Assembly: GCA_905214155.1 (NCBI GenBank)
Contig: CAJMLC010000118.1
Span: forward strand, 1 to 6,023
From: an uncultured bacterium
Lineage (GTDB): Bacteria; Bacillota; Clostridia; Oscillospirales; Oscillospiraceae
DNA length: 6,023 nt
Direction: 5' to 3'
Shown: in pieces, positions 5,312 to 6,023 of the stretch
How the letters are laid out: each line of letters opens with the position of its first letter
Numbering within the stretch: position 1 is the stretch's first letter
Notes under the pieces: generated by a model
The model's database searches: none
What the model saw: the letters and a program-made list of their open reading frames with translations, nothing else
Told to the model about the DNA's origin: nothing
Program-made: the position numbers and the translations under genes

Positions 5312-5798
5312 CGCTCTGCATCCCCTCCAGCAGCCGCACGCGGATGAAGCCCTCGTCCGGATTGCGCTCCAGAATGAACTCCGGCACGGCCGGGATCATG
5401 TATTCCCGCTCGCCCTCGACGACATAGACGTCGTTTGCAGGCAGCTGCAGAATTTCCTTCACCTTACCGAGCGTCTGGCCCTCGCAGAGCACCGGCAGCC
5501 CGATCAGATCCTGAATGAACATGCTGCCCTCGGGCAGCTCGGCGTCGTCGCGGTCGATCTCGACGACCACATCGCGCAGCCGCGCAGCAGCCTCCACGCT
5601 GTCGACGCCCGCAAGCTTCATCAGCACGCACGTCTTCTGCACCCGCGCATCCTCGACGGTATACGGCTTGCCCGCAAGATAGACCGTGTCGAAATCCAAT
5701 AGGAACTCGGGGCTGTCAGCCCACGGCAGGATTTTTACATCGCCGCGCAGACCGTGCGTCGACACGATCTTCCCGGCGGGAAGATATTGTTGTTTCAT
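5301..5798 (-). CDS. rimM: Ribosome maturation factor RimM (16S rRNA processing protein)
   Basis: RimM binds ribosomal protein S19 and helps assemble the head of the 30S subunit and process 16S rRNA. The 165-residue protein has the normal length. The N-terminal RimM domain shows AGKIVSTHGLRGDVKI at 8-23, and the C-terminal PRC-barrel shows ANDVYVV at 121-127 and YMIPAVPEFI at 133-142. The ATG at 5798 has GGAGG at 5804-5808, 5 nt upstream. The frame stays open upstream to the window edge, but that stretch is AT-rich, contains the promoter and has no RimM-like sequence. The last codons overlap the start of trmD by 11 nt, an arrangement typical of translational coupling. In many bacteria rimM follows rpsP and a KH-domain gene. 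Here neither is seen in the 225 bases upstream and the gene has its own promoter. Confidence 0.95.
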   Translation of the reverse strand: MKQQYLPAGKIVSTHGLRGDVKILPWADSPEFLLDFDTVYLAGKPYTVEDARVQKTCVLMKLAGVDSVEAAARLRDVVVEIDRDDAELPEGSMFIQDLIGLPVLCEGQTLGKVKEILQLPANDVYVVEGEREYMIPAVPEFILERNPDEGFIRVRLLEGMQSDAV

Positions 5799-5829
5799 GG
5801 GAACCTCCATAACTGGGGTAGATATGATT

Positions 5830-5858
5830 AGTATAACTTGTTTTCCAGAAGGAAACAA
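5830..5858 (-). promoter_or_regulatory. Promoter of the rimM-trmD-sirtuin operon
   Basis: On the minus strand a -10 box TATACT (5830-5835, five of six) follows a -35 box TTGTTT (5853-5858, three of six) at exactly 17 nt. Transcription would start near 5823, leaving a leader of about 25 nt with the GGAGG site of rimM. The -35 box and spacer coincide with an inverted repeat (5837-5859). Confidence 0.65.
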
Positions 5859-5859
5859 G
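5837..5859. promoter_or_regulatory. Inverted repeat over the rimM promoter, possible operator
   Basis: CTTGTTT at 5837-5843 is the exact reverse complement of AAACAAG at 5853-5859. The stem nearly continues with TCC against GGA, allowing one extra base. The repeat covers the -35 box and the whole spacer up to the -10 box, where a repressor would block polymerase. No known operator family is recognised, and it could also be coincidence. Confidence 0.4.
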
Positions 5860-5937
5860 AGAAAATCTTCGCTATGGCGGACAAGAACAAAATCGGCACG
5901 TGGGATCGGGTCGTTTTCACAAACAATCAGAAATGAC

Positions 5938-5966
5938 TTGCAAAATTCGGGCGTGTTTGTTATATT
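5938..5966 (+). promoter_or_regulatory. Possible rightward promoter leading out of the window
   Basis: TTGCAA (5938-5943, four of six to the -35 consensus) and TATATT (5961-5966, five of six to the -10 consensus) are 17 nt apart. Transcription would start near 5973 and run off the right edge, toward a gene not in view. AT-rich DNA gives such matches easily, so this is a moderate call. Confidence 0.45.
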
Positions 5967-6023
5967 TATAGACAAACTGGAGGTTGTCAAAGTACAGAGT
6001 GCCCTTGGAATGTCCGATGTACT

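Larger units (their letters stand above)
5799..6023. other. AT-rich intergenic region upstream of rimM
   Basis: This stretch runs to the window edge and holds the leftward rimM promoter, an inverted repeat overlapping it, and a possible rightward promoter with short inverted repeats near the edge. I see no convincing coding sequence. The rimM frame is open through it but has no ATG apart from the one inside the rimM ribosome binding site, and its base composition is unlike that of the neighbouring genes. Confidence 0.6.

Noticed and set aside
5979..6012. Start of a rightward gene at the right edge (GGAGG then ATG at 6010)
   Set aside because: The spacing from GGAGG to the ATG is 26 nt, and no start codon lies 5-10 nt after the site. 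Too little sequence remains to support a gene.
5799..6023. N-terminal extension of RimM (frame open to the window edge)
   Set aside because: The extension shows no RimM-like sequence, is AT-rich, spans the promoter and lacks a start with a ribosome binding site. GGAGG sits correctly before the ATG at 5798.
1..6023. CRISPR arrays, insertion sequences, tRNA or rRNA genes, toxin-antitoxin or defence genes
   Set aside because: No regularly spaced repeats, transposase motifs, tRNA-like folds or recognisable defence proteins were seen on either strand.

Overview
The window looks like a chromosomal, GC-rich stretch (coding DNA around 60% GC, intergenic DNA clearly more AT-rich) from a member of the Bacillota, most likely a high-GC Clostridia of the Oscillospiraceae kind. 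The reasons are strong GGAGG-type ribosome binding sites before almost every gene, sigma-70/sigma-A style promoters, the adjacent rimM-trmD pair, a Clostridia-style TrmD and SIR2, and a short membrane protein with a C-terminal zinc ribbon. The taxonomic call is an inference from sequence style, not from a search.

Layout, left to right. At the left edge lies a 10-bp perfect hairpin that may be part of an interspersed repeat. Next is a small cupin gene (68-397, minus). A strong hairpin terminator (477-508) then closes a two-gene minus-strand operon, murI (glutamate racemase, 1886-2668) followed by a class-3-like aldehyde dehydrogenase (517-1881). The two genes are 4 nt apart, and the dehydrogenase ribosome binding site lies inside the last codons of murI. 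A 205-bp divergent intergenic region (2669-2873) carries the murI promoter and, on the plus strand, a near-consensus promoter for a membrane protein (2874-3785) made of a DUF975-like membrane domain, an Ala/Pro/Glu-rich linker and a zinc ribbon. That gene converges on a minus-strand operon and shares with it a perfect 18-bp two-way terminator (3812-3850).

The right-hand operon is transcribed leftward: rimM (5301-5798), trmD (4520-5311) and a SIR2-family NAD-dependent deacylase (3850-4569). Neighbouring genes overlap by 11 and 50 nt, so translation is probably coupled. RimM matures the 30S subunit and TrmD makes m1G37 in tRNA, so these two serve translation. The sirtuin is an NAD-consuming protein deacylase and an uncommon-looking partner. 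The last 225 bases hold the rimM promoter, which overlaps a 23-bp inverted repeat, and a possible promoter pointing out of the window.

The genes themselves are mostly ordinary housekeeping genes, and I see no mobile element, CRISPR array, RNA gene or defence system. The points worth a second look are the sirtuin nested into the end of trmD, the zinc-ribbon membrane protein, variant positions in TrmD, the inverted repeat in the rimM promoter and the hairpin repeat at the left edge.
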